Assembly: GCF_000149955.1 (NCBI RefSeq)
Contig: NC_030992.1
Span: 62,001 to 126,000, forward strand
Direction: 5' to 3'
Source of the DNA: Fusarium oxysporum f. sp. lycopersici 4287
Taxonomy: Eukaryota; Ascomycota; Sordariomycetes; Hypocreales; Nectriaceae
DNA length: 64,000 bases
Part shown: one piece after another, positions 8,052-19,584 of the stretch
Layout: every line of letters starts with the position of its first letter
Position numbering within the stretch: the stretch's first letter is position 1
Position numbers and translations under genes: made by a program
Notes under the pieces: generated by a model
What the model was told of the DNA's origin: nothing
Seen by the model: only the letters and a program-made list of their open reading frames with translations
Database searches by the model: none

Positions 8052-10557
8052 CTACAGATTTCCTACTTCCCATGTTCCAAAAAAGGGACCACCCGAATCT
8101 TGGAATTGAAAGAACGGATCATACGCCATATCCAAAGACATGGGCCAAGAAGCAAGAGGCGTATGTTCCGTGGAACCTCCGCAAGCTTCTGGAATAGAAG
8201 AAGATTGAGCTAGAAGATTTGCTTGGGCCTCCTGGGCTCCCTGGCCAGATCTCGTTCTTCGCCTTCCTGACTGTGGCGGCAATGCCTGTCCATTCCCCAG
8301 ACTCACTTCAACAGTTGGGCTGTGGAAATTATCTATCTCAACGATGTCTTCTCCATCATCTGTGTTGTCCTCTGGAAAAAGAGAGCTGCCATCGAAAAGA
8401 CTTCTTGTCTGGGAAGAACTCGTCGTGCCCCTGTAAGCGCCAGAGTTGTAAAGAAGTATATCCCACATTAAACGCGTGTTGATAGAAATGGTCCTCGGTG
8501 GTGGGACGTCTTGGTCCTTTTCTTGCTCATGATCTATTTCGAAAGCCGCCCGGATCAAAGACTGAAGTCTTTCGTGCTATGAAGGATTAGTGTTCCGTTC
8601 CAGTAAAATACAGATGTATCATGGTCCTACTTACCAACCATCTACATGAAGGCCAAAGCAAAGCCAGTTCAGCCAAAAATGCGACACATTTCGTCAGTCT
8701 ATCCAGCGCCGCCTCCCTGGTAGTTTTGTCAGCCGCCCGACAAAAGTAGATATGAATGGTGGCCGCGATCGCCGCACAATGACCAATAAATGGATCCGAG
8801 ACGCGATATTCTTTATGGACGACCATCTCGATGAGGCGTGCAATCCATGTGCTGTGGATAAAAGCAAGTTCTGAGGATGTTTTCCAGAATGTGTTGGGGA
8901 CTCCCAATTGAGCCGACTGTTGTGGCCGCGATGAATACAGAAAGGGATGGTTTAGCATGTTATGTATGGTGTGATATGCGAATTGCTGGTATACCCACGG
9001 GCTCCAATATCCTCGATTGCTCTGAAGGTGTCGGCTTTCTTGGTCGGTAAATCGCGCGCTATCAAATCGGTGGCGGTCTGGGAATTTCGTCTCTGAGTCC
9101 ATGAGATAGGCGTTGATGACGGCGTATCCAGACTCGATGGACCAAGGAGGCGGTGCGTTGTTGGTCTGCTGAGCCCATTGCTTTACGTATGTGCGGACCT
9201 CTCCCCACAGTGTAGACGTCTGGATCATGTAGGCCCATGTCCCGCTCTTCTTATCAGCACTCGTTGTTTCGTCTTGACCTGATATCTCTTCGCGTGGAAT
9301 GGCTGGGGGCATCTCATTGAAGCTCTTCCGGGGATCTGCATGCGTCGCAATGTATTGCGGTCTAGTAATATCTTGTAAAATGTCCGTGGTGAAGGATTGA
9401 TGCCCGTACATCTGCTGTAGTAAGTGTAGGCTCCAGAACACTCTTCTCCGCGTTTCTGCGCGCGAGCCAAAGTCGTCAAGGGCGCAGGTCTCAACATCGA
9501 GATTGGCACATTTCGCAAGCGTAATTGCCATGCCCACGTGCAGATATGCCAGAGTTGCCATGTTGGCTGTATGGCCTGTTCAGCAGATACCCGATCAGCT
9601 GGGATGAGATGGAGATTTACCTTGTATATTGGCCAGTGTCAGTATGCAGAGGCTCTGAATTGTCGTTATTGAGACCTTGCCCTCTCCCACCTGCTGCATG
9701 ATTCCCTCTCTCGCAGCCTGTGCATAGGTTTGACTCAATTCGTGCAGGCGACCTTCAAAGAAAGGATGCTTCGAATGACATGAAGCAAGGGCAAGTAGGG
9801 TCAAGAGTGTCTCCTCATTACAATCCTGGATCGAGGAAAAGTCTTCCCGATTGAATAGCCATAAAGGCTGCTTGTGACAATATTGGAAATACGCATCGAC
9901 GACATCTTCCAGAACATCCCTCGGTGGCAATAGGCTGCTCCGACTAGTTAACCAACAAGATGATTCAGTGGACCAATTTATCCTAACTTTCCTGACCGTT
10001 GGTGAGCTATCCATCTCAACGCTGGGCGACAGCGGTAGCTGCCAGTCCTGGGATTGGCCTGAGTTCGCTGATATTCTTGTGGCAAAAGAGTCCATATCAC
10101 TATTCGGCCTGTTGAACTCAAGTTTAGCATCATCAGCCACACGAACCTAAACGGCAAAGATGAGGAGTGTTGATCGTACTCTTGCCTTTCCATCATGCGA
10201 ATTTTTGCTTCGAGCTGGGCCAGCCGTCTCTCCTAAACAGTACCCGTCGTGAGTAACATGACTTAATTATGCCCGGACGATTCCAAGCAAGCATACTGTG
10301 TCTGTTGAACTGCTCCCATTTTGAGAACCTGAGGCCAGAGGGTTTCCTCGAATCTCTGGGTATGTGCACGTTTTTGAAAGGCGAGTACAGCTCGAACAAG
10401 CCGGTCTCTCGCCCGGACACCGAGTTTTCTTCCTCCTGTCCATGTTTGATCAGTATTGCACCGCCGCCACTCCAACCGCTGCAGTTGGCTACATGTGGAC
10501 TCACCGACAGTTCTCGCACGCTTGGTGCAGACGTTTATGTGATCGACTGCCGTACAT
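8052..10557 (-). CDS. Zn2Cys6 transcription factor, fungal-specific TF domain
   Basis: Six exons can be assembled in consistent phase: 10557-10505, 10435-10297, 10232-10180, 10108-9621, 9575-8635 and 8576-8052, giving 732 aa. Intron 1 interrupts the zinc cluster. After splicing the N terminus has the canonical C-x2-C-x6-C...C-x2-C-x6-C array (ACENC, then RRKKTRC, then CSSCTRLSKTC). A short coiled-coil heptad (RRLAQLEAKIRMME) follows, then the middle homology region with ETRRRVFWSLHLL. The exon 3-4 junction uses an acceptor just after TTCAACAG; other acceptors break the frame. It is the likely local regulator of the NRPS-like/oxoamine synthase/gamma-synthase genes, inferred from adjacency alone. 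Confidence 0.88.
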
Positions 10558-10997
10558 GACGTGTATTTGCCAATTGACAAGACAAAAGCTTGCGACAAGA
10601 GGGGTGTTGTCGAGGTACAAAGCTGGGTGAAACCTTTATACACGGCCTTATCAAATGCGGGGATGCACATTGGAGCCCAGACCTAACTTCGTTGAGTGCG
10701 GGGCCGACGGTGGTAGCATGCCGCTAGCGTGATGCGTGACTTCATTGACTTGTACTACTTGGACCATACCCTAGACAAAGCACTGATAAGCAACCGTCTG
10801 CAACAAAAACAGAGTCTGTTGTGTTTTTATGGCCCATTATTTATGAGACATCTGGATATTGCAGTGCACTCAGTCATCATAGATATAAATACTGCTCTAT
10901 TACTCCTAGTCCAGTTGGTCCAGCCCACAGTACTAGACCTTCACAGGCGTAGAAAAAGATTTTGCCTTGAACAGCAAAGTACACCAGATCTCAAAGC
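10558..10997. other. Intergenic spacer upstream of the Zn2Cys6 gene
   Basis: About 440 bp between the start of the Zn2Cys6 gene and the 3' end of the Rieske gene, both on the minus strand. It should hold the regulator's promoter. No gene or clear repeat seen. Confidence 0.55.
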
Positions 10998-12315
10998 TCA
11001 CCACTCCATGTCAGCATTATCAGCCTTGCAAGCCAATCCATCACAAAACTCATCATCCCCCTTTGTGGCCTCCGAATTTGCTACATGTCGACGAGCTGGC
11101 CATATCTCCGCCTTCGAATCTTGCTCCTTTCTACGGTGCTCAGTCACGATCTGCCTAACCGTGTTCTGGAAGAAAATCGGCGCGCTCTCCAAGTCGGGAT
11201 GCAGCTCTCCATTAGTGAAGACACCTGCTTCCAAGTTCTTCTGCACCGCATCACATAAATACTTGTCTTCCCCGAGAACTCGCTTAAAGAAGGAGTTGGT
11301 CCTCTCAAATTCTTCGTCGGTGGCATCTTTATGGCGATAGACTTCGTACTCCATTGAGCAGGTGCCGACTGATGTTGGTACGCATCGCATCATGTAGAAG
11401 AAATGTGGCCTGTGCGAGAAAGAAAAAAAGATTAGGTCTCCATTCATCAAGTATTTAAAGGACCAGAACTTACGAAACAGTCATGCAGGAGTTGGGGAAA
11501 TAGTAGGTGCTACTGATCTTGATATCGTCTTGCTCCGTTCCCTTCTTTGGCCGCGAAAAGTGCTGAATGTAGCCTGGCTTGGAGACGGTGTAGTAGAAGG
11601 TTAAGTCTGTTATGGCTTTGACATCTGGGTGTGCAACCTGGCAATGATAACATTCGTTGTAATTATCAGCAAGGGTTTTCCAGTTATAGTTGCCCTGCAT
11701 GCCCCAGACGTGATCAAATTGATATTGAGAGAAGTCAAAGTATTTAAATCGTTCCTGCGAGTCAACTCCCTCAAAGTCGTCCGTCCATTTCACTTCGGGT
11801 TCCGGGGACGCATCCAAGTTGACCCAGACGAATCCAATGGCATCGATATGCACATGGACAGGAAAGAGGCTATGGTTCTCTTTGTTGAAAGTTGGGACGG
11901 TGTCGAAGCGCGGGGCCTTGGCAAGTTTTCCGTTAATGCCGTATGACCAGCCATGGTATTTGCAAGAGAAGATCTTGGCGTTTCCCGCCTCTTCTGTGGC
12001 GATTGGGAAAGCTCTGTGCCTGCAGATGTTGTGAAAGCCATTGATGGTCTCTCCGTCCTTGTCTAGGCACAGCACAAAAGCATAACCAGCCTCTTCAAAG
12101 CGGAGAAAGTCTCCGGGCTTGGTAAAGCGTAATTTATGCGTGGCAAGAAGCCATCGCTTAGAGAAGATGGCGCGTCGCTCAAGCTGATACATTTCATCCT
12201 GCCGATACCAAGACGCGGGGAGGGCTCGCGGTTCTTGGACTTCTGGCTTGCTGGAGAGAATTGCATTTCCATTTACGCTGGTCATGGCCAGCACCGAACC
12301 GAGTTTTGAGAACAT
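10998..12315 (-). CDS. Rieske non-heme iron oxygenase (choline monooxygenase-like)
   Basis: Two exons, 12315-11474 and 11409-10998, 417 aa. The N-terminal Rieske [2Fe-2S] domain shows C-x-H (ICRHRAFP, about residue 98) and C-x2-H (CKYHGWSYG, about 120). The catalytic domain has the mononuclear iron segment NYNECYHCQVAHPD (about residues 218-231). Relatives hydroxylate choline, carnitine, proline betaine or other quaternary amines and need a separate electron-transfer reductase, which I do not see in the window. It is divergent, across about 1 kb, from an SV2-like MFS carrier and close to a sarcosine-oxidase-like flavoenzyme, which suggests shared N-methyl-amine chemistry. Substrate is not determinable from sequence. 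Confidence 0.88.
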
Positions 12316-13280
12316 GGTGTTGACGTGAGATTGTTAGAACTTGTTCAAGGCTTAAGAGTAGGAAGTAGTTAAGTTTGCTTATAGCAAAGCAATAAATTAG
12401 AAGTAATTGGAAGTCAGACAGGAAGCTTTGGTTGTTCTCTTAACGTATCCAACCATCCCTCAACCATCTTTCCGTCGTCTACGAACGGGAGGCAGCACTC
12501 ACAAACTGAGAGTTCAGACGGTCCGACCTCCCCGAGAGCTTCCATACCTTCCTATCGTCCCTATCTTGTACCGGCACTGTTCTGCGACACGCGATATCTT
12601 TGTTACAATATACCATTGCATTGATTGGTCGGGAACAGTAAACGGCAACTCCATCATGACTGTCGCATGACCATTGCCTTGTTTGGGCATCCGATACTCT
12701 CCCCGCCCCGCTCGGTGCGGCTTCCGGGGAGACCCAAGTGACATTCCCCGACCACGTGCCTGAGTTATCGTTGTCAGTTTAAACCCCTCACTGCCCTCGA
12801 GAGTCGGACTTGGTACGCCGATCCTGAAATTGACTCTTTCTGATTCGTTGGATTAAACGAACAGGGTATATATGGGTCTTTTGATAACAAGTAGTAATCA
12901 ATTGATGCATAACATTGCTCCGACAGACGAGCTAAGAGCTCCCTGTGCACCGGGGAATGTCATTTCTGTCCGCCGTACCCCATGCCATATCTGATTACCC
13001 TGCTCCACGAACCCTGTTTAGATTATTAGACTGATGCCAACTCGCGGATTAACGAATCAAGAGTATGCAACGGAAAGTTATACCTGGCTGTGAAATGTAT
13101 TTCTCACTGTTGGCTAGATAAGAAAGACAACGCCAAAATGGGAACTAGTAAATGTACGAAATTAATAATAAAAGACACGTCAGGTTCCACGTTCTAGTCG
13201 AGAGTTTCCACAATTTGGTCATTCACCCGGACCAGAGTAGCCTTCGCATACACTATTTCCTTTCCATATCTTGCGTGATC
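12316..13280. promoter_or_regulatory. Bidirectional promoter between Rieske oxygenase and MFS carrier
   Basis: 965 bp shared by two divergent genes. It holds several CCCCG/CGGGG words (near 12524, 12701, 12724, 12746 and 12950). The two CCGGGG words fit the CreA-type consensus SYGGRG, so carbon catabolite control is possible. No gene seen. Regulatory role is inferred. Confidence 0.45.
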
Positions 13281-15329
13281 ATGTCAGAAAAGTCCACCAC
13301 TGGCGGTCCAGTTACCATGCTTCCTCCATCTGAAAAGCTATCTGACCGAGAGCGCTATGCCGACCTACGTACCAGTGGCGACCGGCCCGGCGAAACCCTG
13401 AGTTTCGAGATGGGAACCGAGGATGGCCAAATCTTCTCTCTGCGTGAGATCGACCCAGTGCTTGATGCCAAGATGCGCCTCATCAATAAGGTCCAACGAG
13501 CTCCAATCCAAGTATACAAAAACAATCCCAGACTAATCCACCTACTGTGTAGACCATGGACGAAATCGGGTGGACAAACATGCACCTTAAGCTGTTTTTC
13601 CTAAATGGTTTCGGCTACGCTGCTGATTCTCTCATCCTTGCCCTTCAAGCTGTAACTGCCGGTCAGGCTGCTCTGGAGTTTCGCCCTGCGTTCTCTTATG
13701 GTCTCAATGTGGCTGTGTATACGGGAATGCTGGTTGGGGTATTATTCTGGGGACTAGGTAACCCAACATACCCCTTCTAGTTCTGTGACAAGGCTCTTAT
13801 TTGCTGCTCAGGTGCGGATGTCATCGGTCGTCGTTATGCTTTCAACATTTCACTCTTCTTATCTTCCGTATTTGCCATTGCGGCCGGTGCGTCGCCTAAT
13901 TGGATTGTCCTTGCAACCTTTGTTGGTCTAGCTGCGTAGGTTCCTCGTCATCCAAGCCGCAAACTTACTAACACTGGGTAACAGATTTGGTGCTGGCGGA
14001 AATCTCGTTCTCGACACAACTGTATTCCTTGAATTTCTTCCTGGCCACAAACAATGGCTTGTCACGTTGATGGCCTGCTGGTGGGGGCTCGCATATGTCA
14101 TTGTTGCCGCCTTTTGCTGGCCAATCTACTCGAATCCCAAGTACATCTGCGTGGAGGCTGATACATGTACCAAAGATAACAACATGGTTAGTACAGGCAC
14201 TTGATACACCATAGCCTTGGTTCCTAACACTGATTTGTATCACAGGGCTGGCGATATGTCTGGTACGGTAATGGAGCTCTCGTGTTTGCGTGCAGTATTC
14301 TACGAGTCACAGTGATCCGACTCAAGGAGACCCCAAAGTACCTTCTTGCCAAAGGGGACGATGCTGCTGTGGTCGCTATCTTCCAAGATATTGCAAAGAA
14401 GTATCAACGGCCGTGTAGTCTCACGTTTGAGGCACTAGAGTCTATGGGGACCATCAACTCCACTTATGGTAAGTCTAGGTACAGCCTCGGTGAGCTCTGG
14501 GCACATTTCCACGGATTGTTCGTGACAAAGAAGCTCGCCATCTCAACCATTCTCATTTGGATATCATGGCTTCTAATTGGTAACGTAATCTCCTCCTTGA
14601 TTCGTGACCGTGAAATTAACGTCTCTAGGCCTGGCATATCCACTGTTTTATGTGTTCCTTCCTGATTACCTTGCCAGTCGTGGTGCCGAAACGGGAGAAT
14701 CAGGACCGTATTATCAGTGGAGGAACTACATGCTTAGCAGCGTCACGGGAATCTTCGGGCCAGTGGCTGCTGCATTTATGTGCAATTCCAAGCTGCTTGG
14801 CCGCAAGTATACGATGGCAATTGGAGCGCTCATCACCATGGCCTTCTTTTTTGCTTATACTGCTGTGAAGACTCCGGCTCAGAACGTTGCCTTAAGCTGT
14901 GTTATAGCTTTTTCGTTGAATATCTACTATGGAACTTGTGAGTCACTGGTGCTTACACGGATGAAAGGACCCCTACTGATATGAGTTCTTCCTAGTATAT
15001 GCGTACACTCCAGAGGTTTGTCAAATCATCAATAGGACTGGCTCTAAGTGTATCGACTGACACGACTCAGGTGCTGCCATCAGCTCATCGCGCAACTGGT
15101 AACGGAATAGCTGTAGCAGGAAACCGAATTATGGGATTGGTATCCTCGTTTGTAGCAGCTTACGGCAACACTGCAACATCAGTACCAATCTATGTATGCG
15201 CTGTGCTCTATATCGTTATGGTAAGTTACTCCTTATAACAATCTCTGAGAGGGGCTACTAATCAGGGTGTGCTAGGCTATCATAGCTGTGATTTTACCTT
15301 TTGAGCCTTATGGGAAGCGATCTATGTAG
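13281..15329 (+). CDS. MFS transporter, SV2/SLC22-like
   Basis: Multi-exon gene. The ATG at 13281 is preferred over an in-frame upstream start at 13152 because the protein then opens with a normal cytosolic tail (MSEKSTTGGPV). Introns occur near 13512-13555, 13758-13811, 13939-13984, 14187-14245, 14580-14628, 14939-14995, 15015-15070 and 15221-15277. Exons give about 12 hydrophobic segments, with the loop 2-3 signature ADVIGRRYAF between TM2 and TM3 and a late APxxRATG-like segment (LPSAHRATGNGI). This is the fungal SV2-like/organic-cation group rather than a sugar porter. Plasma-membrane import of a charged amine substrate would fit the divergent Rieske oxygenase and the downstream flavin oxidase. 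Small-exon boundaries are approximate. Confidence 0.8.
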
Positions 15330-15867
15330 GAAGAAGCGATTATACGATTCCTATTACAATGTTTGCTTTGAATGTATTTCTCTCAGAATGGTACCTGTGT
15401 CAGCCATTAAGTCAAGTGCTCCCTCTATTGTATATTTGGTGCGCAATCTGTTATTGCTTTCTCGTCCTATACTCTCTCTTCCGTATATGCAATCAGACGT
15501 TCTACACTAGCTAGCATGATTAAACATGAGGCAAACTGACCCGTCAAGTCTTGGTCATCAGTATAAGTGAAAAACTCTATTTTCATCTGCAACAAGTCAA
15601 TTCTACTTTGCCGAGGTAAAATAGCTATTAGGGGGACTTGTACCATATTTATTGGCCGCGGTGATTTTAGGAGCAGCAGTTTGAGGGCCAAAACTTCAAA
15701 CCAATTAGCATCAGAACCAGGATCGCATCAGCACCTCATGTCAATGCTGACAAACACATTCGCTTTGTTATATCGTTGTTGGGTAAAGATGCTGTGCTAA
15801 ATGTCATGACTGCAGTGTATGGAAGCAAGATATATTGTGAAATAATGATGGCTATATATACCTCATG
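15330..15867. other. Convergent intergenic spacer
   Basis: About 540 bp between the 3' ends of the MFS carrier and the sarcosine-oxidase-like gene. AT-rich, with no gene or repeat that I can support. Confidence 0.55.
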
Positions 15868-17046
15868 CTAAATCTTACTTCGAACACCTGATTGAATCGC
15901 TGGGATGACAAACTTGGAGAGATCCTCAGTTGTCTTTCCATCTATAGCCAGTTCTGCCATGACACGACCGATAACGGGTGCGAATTTGAAACCATGAGCC
16001 GCCCCCAATGCAACCAAAATGTCGGGGTACTCATCCAGTGCGCTAAGTATGAAATGTCGGCCTGGGGTAATCGTATACTGGCATGTAACCGTGCGAAGGA
16101 TTTCAAGTTCCTCGTCTTTGGATATAAAGTCCCTCATGAATGCACTCAACTCATCCAAGAGCTTTGGAGAGTGGATATAAGACCGGTCTTCAGGGCTCAT
16201 GCGGTTGTTTGACACGTCGCGGCCAGCCTTGATGGTAGGTTCGCCAAAAGTGGGAAACCCATAGAATGTCTTTCCATCAACCATTCGAATCCATACAGGG
16301 AAGTGATCAGCATTAAATAAAGAGGGCTCTTTCGGCTTGAAGTATGTTACTTGCTCTTGCATAACCTCAAGTGGAATTTGTGCACCTAGGGGAGCAAGCA
16401 GTTTGTTGGTCCAGGCGTCTGCAGCTAGAATGACCTTCCGAGCGTGAAAGTCGCCCTTTTCTGTCTTGACGATAACTCCTTTATTGTTTTGGTCTGTTGC
16501 AAACGGTATAACTGCCGTTACTGGTGTGTTTTCCTTGAGAATGGCTCCGCGAGCGCGAGCAACGAATTGCATCGCCGTCACCGATTTGGCCGCGTGCGCA
16601 ATGCCAGTATCTGGGGTGTACACCGCATTCTCGTCGCCACCAATGTCAAGTTTGGGCCATCGTTTGTTGACCTCTTTAGCACCTAGAAGCTCGTAGGGTA
16701 CATTGTTGGCGTCGAGGCTCGCAGTGTAATCCGAGACCTTGAAGCCGGATGTCCAGGTGCGATCATTGGCAAGCACAACGATGCCACCGGTAACAGTCAA
16801 CAGCTTCAAACCGGCGTCTTTCTCCAATTCGGCCCAGTCTTTGTAGGCAGCTTTGGCAAGCGAGACGTATTCTGGAGCATCGTATGCTGTGCGGACGATG
16901 CGAGACGTGTCGTGAGATGCGCCTCGGACGTGGCCGAACTCAAACTGTTCAAAGCCCACAACCTTTGCTCCCTTTCGCGCTGCTTGCCAGGCTGCTGCGC
17001 TTCCAAGAGCTCCGAGGCCTACTACGGCGACATCGAACTTTTCCAT
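15868..17046 (-). CDS. Sarcosine/pipecolate-oxidase-like FAD enzyme
   Basis: Intronless, 392 aa, ATG at 17046. Member of the monomeric sarcosine oxidase family (DAO fold), which oxidises secondary amines such as sarcosine, L-pipecolate or fructosyl amino acids to imines with release of H2O2. The dinucleotide motif VVGLGALGSAAAW is at residues 9-21 and the family motif GASHDTSRIVRTAY follows. The cysteine in TCQYTITPGRHF (about residue 322) matches the position that holds covalent FAD in this family. The C terminus ends RSKI, an SKL-like tripeptide consistent with peroxisomal import, as expected for an H2O2 producer. It may take the demethylation product of the nearby Rieske enzyme, or a cyclic amine made by the PLP enzymes upstream. 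Both are inferences. Confidence 0.9.
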   Translation of the reverse strand: MEKFDVAVVGLGALGSAAAWQAARKGAKVVGFEQFEFGHVRGASHDTSRIVRTAYDAPEYVSLAKAAYKDWAELEKDAGLKLLTVTGGIVVLANDRTWTSGFKVSDYTASLDANNVPYELLGAKEVNKRWPKLDIGGDENAVYTPDTGIAHAAKSVTAMQFVARARGAILKENTPVTAVIPFATDQNNKGVIVKTEKGDFHARKVILAADAWTNKLLAPLGAQIPLEVMQEQVTYFKPKEPSLFNADHFPVWIRMVDGKTFYGFPTFGEPTIKAGRDVSNNRMSPEDRSYIHSPKLLDELSAFMRDFISKDEELEILRTVTCQYTITPGRHFILSALDEYPDILVALGAAHGFKFAPVIGRVMAELAIDGKTTEDLSKFVIPAIQSGVRSKI

Positions 17047-17942
17047 TGAGAGGCGTTTGTTGTTGTTTCTGGTATTGCAAAATCTGTGATTTGATATCTG
17101 TTACCCAAAGCTAGTAATGAGAGGAAGCAATTGATATTTTATGCCTTTGTTACTGCAGTAGATCACCAAGCCAAGAAAGTTGGTTCAGATCATCCTATGT
17201 AGCATGCAATTTGTCTGATCGATAAAGCCGACTACGACCGTTGAGGGGCTCATGGAAGCGACAGGCCGACGGTCGGGGAGCATGCTCCCCGACCGACACC
17301 AACGGCTACCTATTGGTTAACAGGACCGGGCCTTGCCGGCACTATACTCGCGTCGGTGGAATGAACTCTATTTACAACTTCTCATCACGTAGATCTAGCA
17401 CCCACTGTTCACAGAAAGGACACAGGGGCCTTCCTAGGCATAGAAGCAAGCAGTGGCCTGTTGAACCTGATTTCGATTATTGATTCTTGTTGATTCTATT
17501 ACCCGTCTTCTTAGAGGTATTGCCTAGGCTAACCCTATTTGAGAATCCAACTTATCATGTGAGCAGCTTATTCCAAACCCGAGGCTCGTTTAAGCTAAAC
17601 CCCTGCGGAATCATGTAATCCATCCATCTTGATTACATGATACCTCCGGTTTGACAGATATGTTAGGACTTTTAGCAATCCACTATAAAAGCGGGGTCGG
17701 ACCCAGAATGTGTTAGAACTTTTATTCCCTCACTGTATTATCTACTCTTGAAGTGGAGCTATTTTTAGTTAGATCTACAAGCAACATTGACATTCCTACC
17801 ATAGGGCGCACCATGGCATTAAATCTAATTAGGGCGCGGTTCATTCATTCTACCATATATACTAACCATACTCTACACAACCTAGCCTTTCTCTGTTTAT
17901 TTTACAATTACATCTCAACTTACGATTCAATATATATCCCCA
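17047..17942. promoter_or_regulatory. Bidirectional promoter with a 26-bp perfect palindrome
   Basis: 896 bp between divergent oxidase and MFS genes. It contains a perfect 26-bp palindrome at 17270-17295, 224 bp upstream of the oxidase ATG. No gene is supported; the small open frames here lack features. Confidence 0.5.
17270..17295. promoter_or_regulatory. Perfect 26-bp palindrome (possible operator)
   Basis: The half-site CGGTCGGGGAGCA is followed directly by its exact reverse complement, with no spacer and no mismatch. The ends present CGG and CCG, the triplets favoured by Zn2Cys6 dimers, and the core has GGGGAG/CTCCCC. Function is inferred from symmetry and position. Confidence 0.45.
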
Positions 17943-19409
17943 ATGCCTAACACTTCAATTGAGCTTGCTGTGCATAACGGCGCCGTGTCGGATGATACGA
18001 TGCAGTTGCGGAACACACTCAATGAACGCTTCGAGGCTCGTACAACGAACGTTGAGTTCTGTTTGCCTCCTGCCGATGGCGGTAGAAAGGCCTGGCTGTT
18101 CTTGGCCGCTTGCTGGGTCGTTGAAGCTGTAACCTACGGTAAGTCTTCCTTTATTTAGAATGCCTTGAAACCAGCTAATCCATGTATAAATAGGCTTTGG
18201 CTTCTCATTTGGTGTCTTTCAAGATTATTACACTTATAATAAACCTTATGCAGGTTCTAATAGCATCGCTGTTATTGGAACTACAACTACGGTAAGAAAC
18301 ACGTTCGTTAAACCACGCAAAACCCGATTAACACGAGACAGGGCATGCTATATCTAGGAGCACCATTTGCAGTTATCTTATGTCGCTTGTATCCTCGCCA
18401 AGCCCGCTGGTTCACCTACGTAGGACTCTTTATCGCATCCTTAGCCATGGCAATGAGCTCTTTTTGCACAAGTGTAGAGCAGCTTATTGCAACACAAGGG
18501 GTATTATTCGGCATTGGCGGCTGCTTTGCCTACTGCCCTTGTACTCTCTATATCAACGAGTGGTTTATTCGGCGCAAAGGCTTTGCTTATGGGATCGTTT
18601 GGAGTGCTGCTGGAGTCGGAGGTGCTGTATTACCGCTGATTCTTGAGTTTCTCCTTAAGAACTATGGCTTTCAAATAACTGCCAGAGTCTGTTCTGGTAT
18701 TTTATTTGGAATGGCAGCTCCGTTAGCCTACTTTATCAGGCCTAGGCTTCCGCTCTCCACTGCTATGCAAAGGAGGCCCCTCGATATGCGATTTATCACA
18801 TCTAAGGTGTTTATGCTCCACCAGCTGGCCAATGTGGTGGAAGCAACAGGATACTTCCTCCCGACTATCTATTTACCAACTTATGCTCGAATAACCTTTG
18901 GAGCTTCTACTATATTATCGGCTTGGACAATCATTCTGGTCAATATTGCCACGAGTATCGGCCTGTTGATCATGGGTTTTCTTAGTGATAAGCTTGCGGT
19001 CACGACTTGCATGCTTATATCAGCAGTGGGCGTAGGTATCTCCGTCTTATTAGTCTGGGGATTTACGGCGTCTCTACCTGTTCTTTATATATTCTGTGTT
19101 ATGTATGGCCTATTTGCTGGATCCTGGGCTTCTATTTGGCCTGGCATTATGAGAGAAGTCTCTCAGAAATTTCAAGATGAAAACGAGTATATTGATCCTA
19201 TTATGGTGCATGGCTACCTTTCTGTGGGCAGGGGAGTAGGCAATATTATATCAGGACCGTTGAGTAGTTCTCTTATCCGAGGTCAACCGTGGCAAGGAAA
19301 GGTCATTGGAGGATATGGAAGTGGATATGGCATTCTGATTTTGTATACTGGTTTGACAGGCCTGGTGAGTGGTATGAACTTTCTGTGGCGATATGTAAAC
19401 GTGCTGTAA
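17943..19409 (+). CDS. MFS transporter, monocarboxylate-porter (MCT/MCH) type
   Basis: Three exons, 17943-18138, 18194-18291 and 18342-19409, give 453 aa in phase. A hydrophilic N terminus leads to the MCT-type opening PPADGGRKAWLFLAACWVVE, then FSFGVFQDYY and about 12 membrane segments. The conserved FxRRKGFAYGIVWSAAGVGG stretch near TM5 is typical of fungal MCH proteins. Such carriers move monocarboxylates or related small acids, sometimes riboflavin or secondary metabolites. It is divergent from the sarcosine-oxidase-like gene and directly upstream of a metallo-hydrolase gene, so it may move an acid made or consumed by this group. Substrate unknown. Confidence 0.87.
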
Positions 19410-19584
19410 GGGGCAAGCATTGCTGAGTTTTTAATATCTCCTTATCTTAACAAGTTCGCCGATAATACACAAGTAAGCAGATCGGCGTTTAGTTATTACG
19501 AGACCTTAATCGCCTCTTAAGCCTCACATTCAATTACCGATTTGTGTTATATCTACTATAAAGATACTCGCTCTCTCATTCGCT

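Noticed and set aside
10729..11340. 203-codon open frame on the plus strand
   Set aside because: It overlaps the 3' exon of the Rieske gene in antisense and has no domain; a shadow of the real coding strand.
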